From positions 62,001 to 126,000 of the forward strand of contig JAMXBD010000427.1 of NCBI GenBank assembly GCA_024138025.1: a stretch of DNA of 64,000 nucleotides. The letters are read 5' to 3'. The DNA is from Combretum micranthum. Its lineage: Eukaryota; Streptophyta; Magnoliopsida; Myrtales; Combretaceae. A program made the translations under genes and the position numbers. The notes beneath the pieces are model-generated. The model saw nothing but the letters and a program-made list of their open reading frames with translations, was not told where the DNA came from and did not search any database. Below are positions 62,161 to 64,000 of this stretch, piece after piece (the first letter of the stretch is position 1; each line of letters opens with the position of its first letter).

Positions 62161-62171
62161 CTCTAATACCA
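62161..62171 (-). promoter_or_regulatory. tRNA-Met primer-binding site (diverged)
   Basis: The reverse complement TGGTATTAGAG lies two bases from the LTR end at 62174. It carries the same C-to-T change as the internal PBS copies at 3435 and 4925. Confidence 0.75.
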
Positions 62172-62173
62172 AA

Positions 62174-62840
62174 TGAAACGAACCACACCAAACTGTGATA
62201 AGACCCGTTATCGAAATCTAGAATTAAATCCAAGGACATCTAAGAACTTAATGGAAACTGCAACCCATTGCTTATATTTGAGCAAGAACCTCGGTATAAG
62301 TGGGGATGCCACAATCAGGGATGGAAAGACCGATTGATAAGTTAGGGTGAACACCACAGGAAACCACGATAAGTTCAGTACGAGTTTTATCAAGAACTTA
62401 AAGAGAATCACTCTCAAATTTCATTAGTAAAAATTTCAGAGATTATTTACAACCAAATAGGTTTTTATAGACTAAAACATGGAAACCTAAAAGACATGAA
62501 TATAAAAGCCAACAGCTTATGTTACAAATCAAGTTGCCTAAAAATAAAAACGCAAAACTGATAAAAATTAATGAAACAAAAAGGTTGACAACCTTTATGC
62601 CGGCATACAATGATCCAATCTTCAAGGTCAGCTGTCTTTAAATCAAAGCTAGCACTTTTCATCTTCATCAGCTCCAACACTTGAAAGTCTTCAATCTTCA
62701 TGTCCCAAACTATTTTATAGGCTTCATTAGTTCGCTTGACTCGTGTATTTATCATTGGAACTCCAATTCCTTAAAATGGGTTGTTGGATTTGGACTTGGA
62801 CTTGGTCGACTATAAGCTTGATGCTATTTGATTCCTATCA
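62174..62840 (-). repeat. 5' LTR of the 2.5 kb element
   Basis: It is 667 bp, pairs with 60319-60969 and starts TGATAGGAATC on the minus strand. An open frame (62755-62522) starts MINTRVKRTNEAYK, matching the polyprotein tail. Confidence 0.8.
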
Positions 62841-63149
62841 TCCAACCAATGCATCCAATCGAGGACTTCCCCACCACTTTGTTTATCACCAAATAAATAC
62901 ACACTCAAGCTGAGCAGTATACCACTTTTACAGCACTTAGGAAGTAAAATATTTCCTTTCTCTCTTTAGATGCTCACTGATATATATTAAATACAAGAAT
63001 AGAGTATTATAATATTTTTCTCTCTCTTTCCAGATATTTACAAGTTAATGTGTAAGAGAATAAGAAAATTAATGATTTATCTGTTCGTAAATAAAAACAC
63101 TTTATTACTTCCACACTTCTCTACTCTTTTGAATCTCCCAATGACAGAG

Positions 63150-63157
63150 TATTTATA
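63150..63157 (-). promoter_or_regulatory. LTR TATA box
   Basis: The reverse complement reads GGCTATAAATACTC, a strong plant TATA context that supports minus orientation. Confidence 0.55.
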
Positions 63158-63239
63158 GCCTTAAAAAATTCAATTGTTCGTTAGAGAGGACGTCTTCAAG
63201 TCACAAAGTATTAAATATCATTCAATGGCTCTTTTTGAC

Positions 63240-63720
63240 ACTTCAGCTCATGCTTTTAAACTGTCATATCCTAAATATTGTCGCGCCACAAAGTGTTGTG
63301 CCTCATTTTAGCCCTAAACCAAGTCTTTGCTCATGTAGGCTCCATCATGTCTTAAATTCAGACTTATCACACCCTACAGTCATCTCGACTTAGTTTTGAC
63401 CCTTGACCAGAGCTATGTACATTTCAGCATGTCGAGTGTTGATTTTAAGATTGTCGAGTATTGATTTTTAGCTTGTCACGCCCTAACCATTTAACATGTT
63501 GAGCCCTTGACATGACCCTCAACCAAGATTATGCATTTTTTTTAAATTTGTCGAGCTTTAGACTTTTAGCTTGCCGCGCCTTAAGGAGGGACTTGTCGAG
63601 TTTCGACGTGACTCTTGAATAATGACTCTGCATTTTTGACTTGTAGAGTTTTGGTATTAAGTTTGTCGCACCCTAGTGAATGAAACAATCCAGCTCTCAA
63701 CTTGTCCCTCTACTGAGACT
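63240..63720. repeat. Degenerate ~120-bp tandem repeats with TGTCGAG/TGTCGCGCC words
   Basis: About four units carry a CTTGTCGAGTTTTGA-like word, a CTTGTCGCGCCCTAA-like word and a GACCCTCAACCAAGA...ATGCATTTTT-like word in the same order. Divergence is high. Confidence 0.6.
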
Positions 63721-63887
63721 GTTCATTACTAATTTGCTCTTGCTAAAACCTACACAATCTCAACAAAAACACGTAACATGCACATATATATTCTAGTATA
63801 TTATTCATCATATTGTTTGACTAATTACGTGTTAATTGTGCATTATATTGTCTCATCAAAATCCATATTGATCATATAAGTTCAATA

Positions 63888-64000
63888 ATCTCTCCCTTTT
63901 TTATGAGGATAATTATGCACAATTAACCTCTTGTTAATTCAGTATACTCCCCCTCAAATAAGCTTTTAGGTTTCAAAAAAGTTTTCTCAAATTTGATTCA
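63888..64000 (-). mobile_element. 3' internal end of the SIRE-like Copia element
   Basis: The polypurine GAGGGGGAGTA and an AAAAAAGGGAGAGA precede the LTR on the minus strand. Coding sequence would lie beyond the window. Confidence 0.4.

Larger units (their letters stand above)
60319..62840 (-). mobile_element. Second non-autonomous chromovirus derivative (2.5 kb)
   Basis: The direct LTRs are 60319-60969 and 62174-62840. On the minus strand the PBS follows the 5' LTR (62161-62171, TGGTATTAGAG). A residual protease/linker ORF and a polyprotein tail come next, and a purine-rich tract leads into the 3' LTR starting TGATGCGAATAAG. RT, RNase H and integrase are absent. No matching 5-bp target duplication was found. 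Confidence 0.8.
62841..63887 (-). mobile_element. Probable Copia LTR (SIRE/Maximus-like)
   Basis: On the minus strand the sequence passes from GAGGGGGAGTATAC (internal, about 63955) and AAAAGGGAGAGA into TATTGAACTTATATGATC at 63887, the usual SIRE-type transition to the 3' LTR. A TATAAATA (minus, 63150-63157) and a repeat-rich 5' half follow. The other LTR end near 62841 is hidden by the neighbouring element. The lineage is inferred only from this layout. Confidence 0.45.

Overview
This window is AT-rich plant nuclear DNA, most likely from a dicot. It consists mainly of nested, decayed LTR retrotransposons plus small inverted-repeat DNA elements and one broken host gene. The plant assignment rests on Athila-like, chromovirus and Copia polyproteins, primer-binding sites matching initiator tRNA-Met, and a WD40 gene split by GT-AG introns. 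I find no intact host gene, no rRNA or tRNA gene, no CRISPR array and no bacterial-style operon.

Layout. 1-919: 3' part of a long LTR. 1084-1376: a foldback element. 3423-5493: a complete 2.07 kb non-autonomous LTR element, minus strand, with perfect 5-bp target duplications. 8340-11042 and 17861-18165: an Athila-like gag-pol relic split inside RNase H by a 6.8 kb solo LTR (11043-17860). 18313-24465: a 3.5 kb 5' LTR of the same long-LTR family, followed by its PBS and a decayed gag. About 24550-33357: a minus-strand chromovirus interrupted by a 5.9 kb solo LTR (25517-31371) and a hAT-like MITE (31804-32381), with its RT and integrase cores deleted. 33358-38013: two oppositely oriented long-LTR fragments, one carrying a PIF/Harbinger-like MITE.

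38384-45563 (minus) is a WD40-repeat gene of the IPI3/WDR18/RID3 family. Six exons can be placed. The copy has two premature stops, a frameshifting deletion and no 3' end, so it is a pseudogene. Its 5 kb intron holds a solo LTR (39735-42915) with exact target duplications and a 430-bp tandem duplication. 46001-55816 is a minus-strand Ty3/gypsy element with two ~490 bp LTRs and gag-PR-RT-RNase H relics. It is invaded by a long-family LTR (46495-49680) and by a Copia element (about 49690-52047) whose RT segment lies in opposite orientation to its gag and integrase. From 55.8 kb on come anonymous DNA, small MITEs, a relic of a plant mobile domain (PMD) protein (58950-60075), a second 2.5 kb non-autonomous chromovirus derivative (60319-62840), and a SIRE-like Copia LTR (62841-63887).

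The most notable pattern is that three separate minus-strand chromovirus elements keep the protease/linker and the polyprotein C-terminus while losing catalytic cores. One of them also carries a duplicated primer-binding site inside both LTRs. The long LTR family shows conserved splice-like signals and one strongly conserved 44-bp block. I see no defence system, gene cluster or other new multi-gene system.
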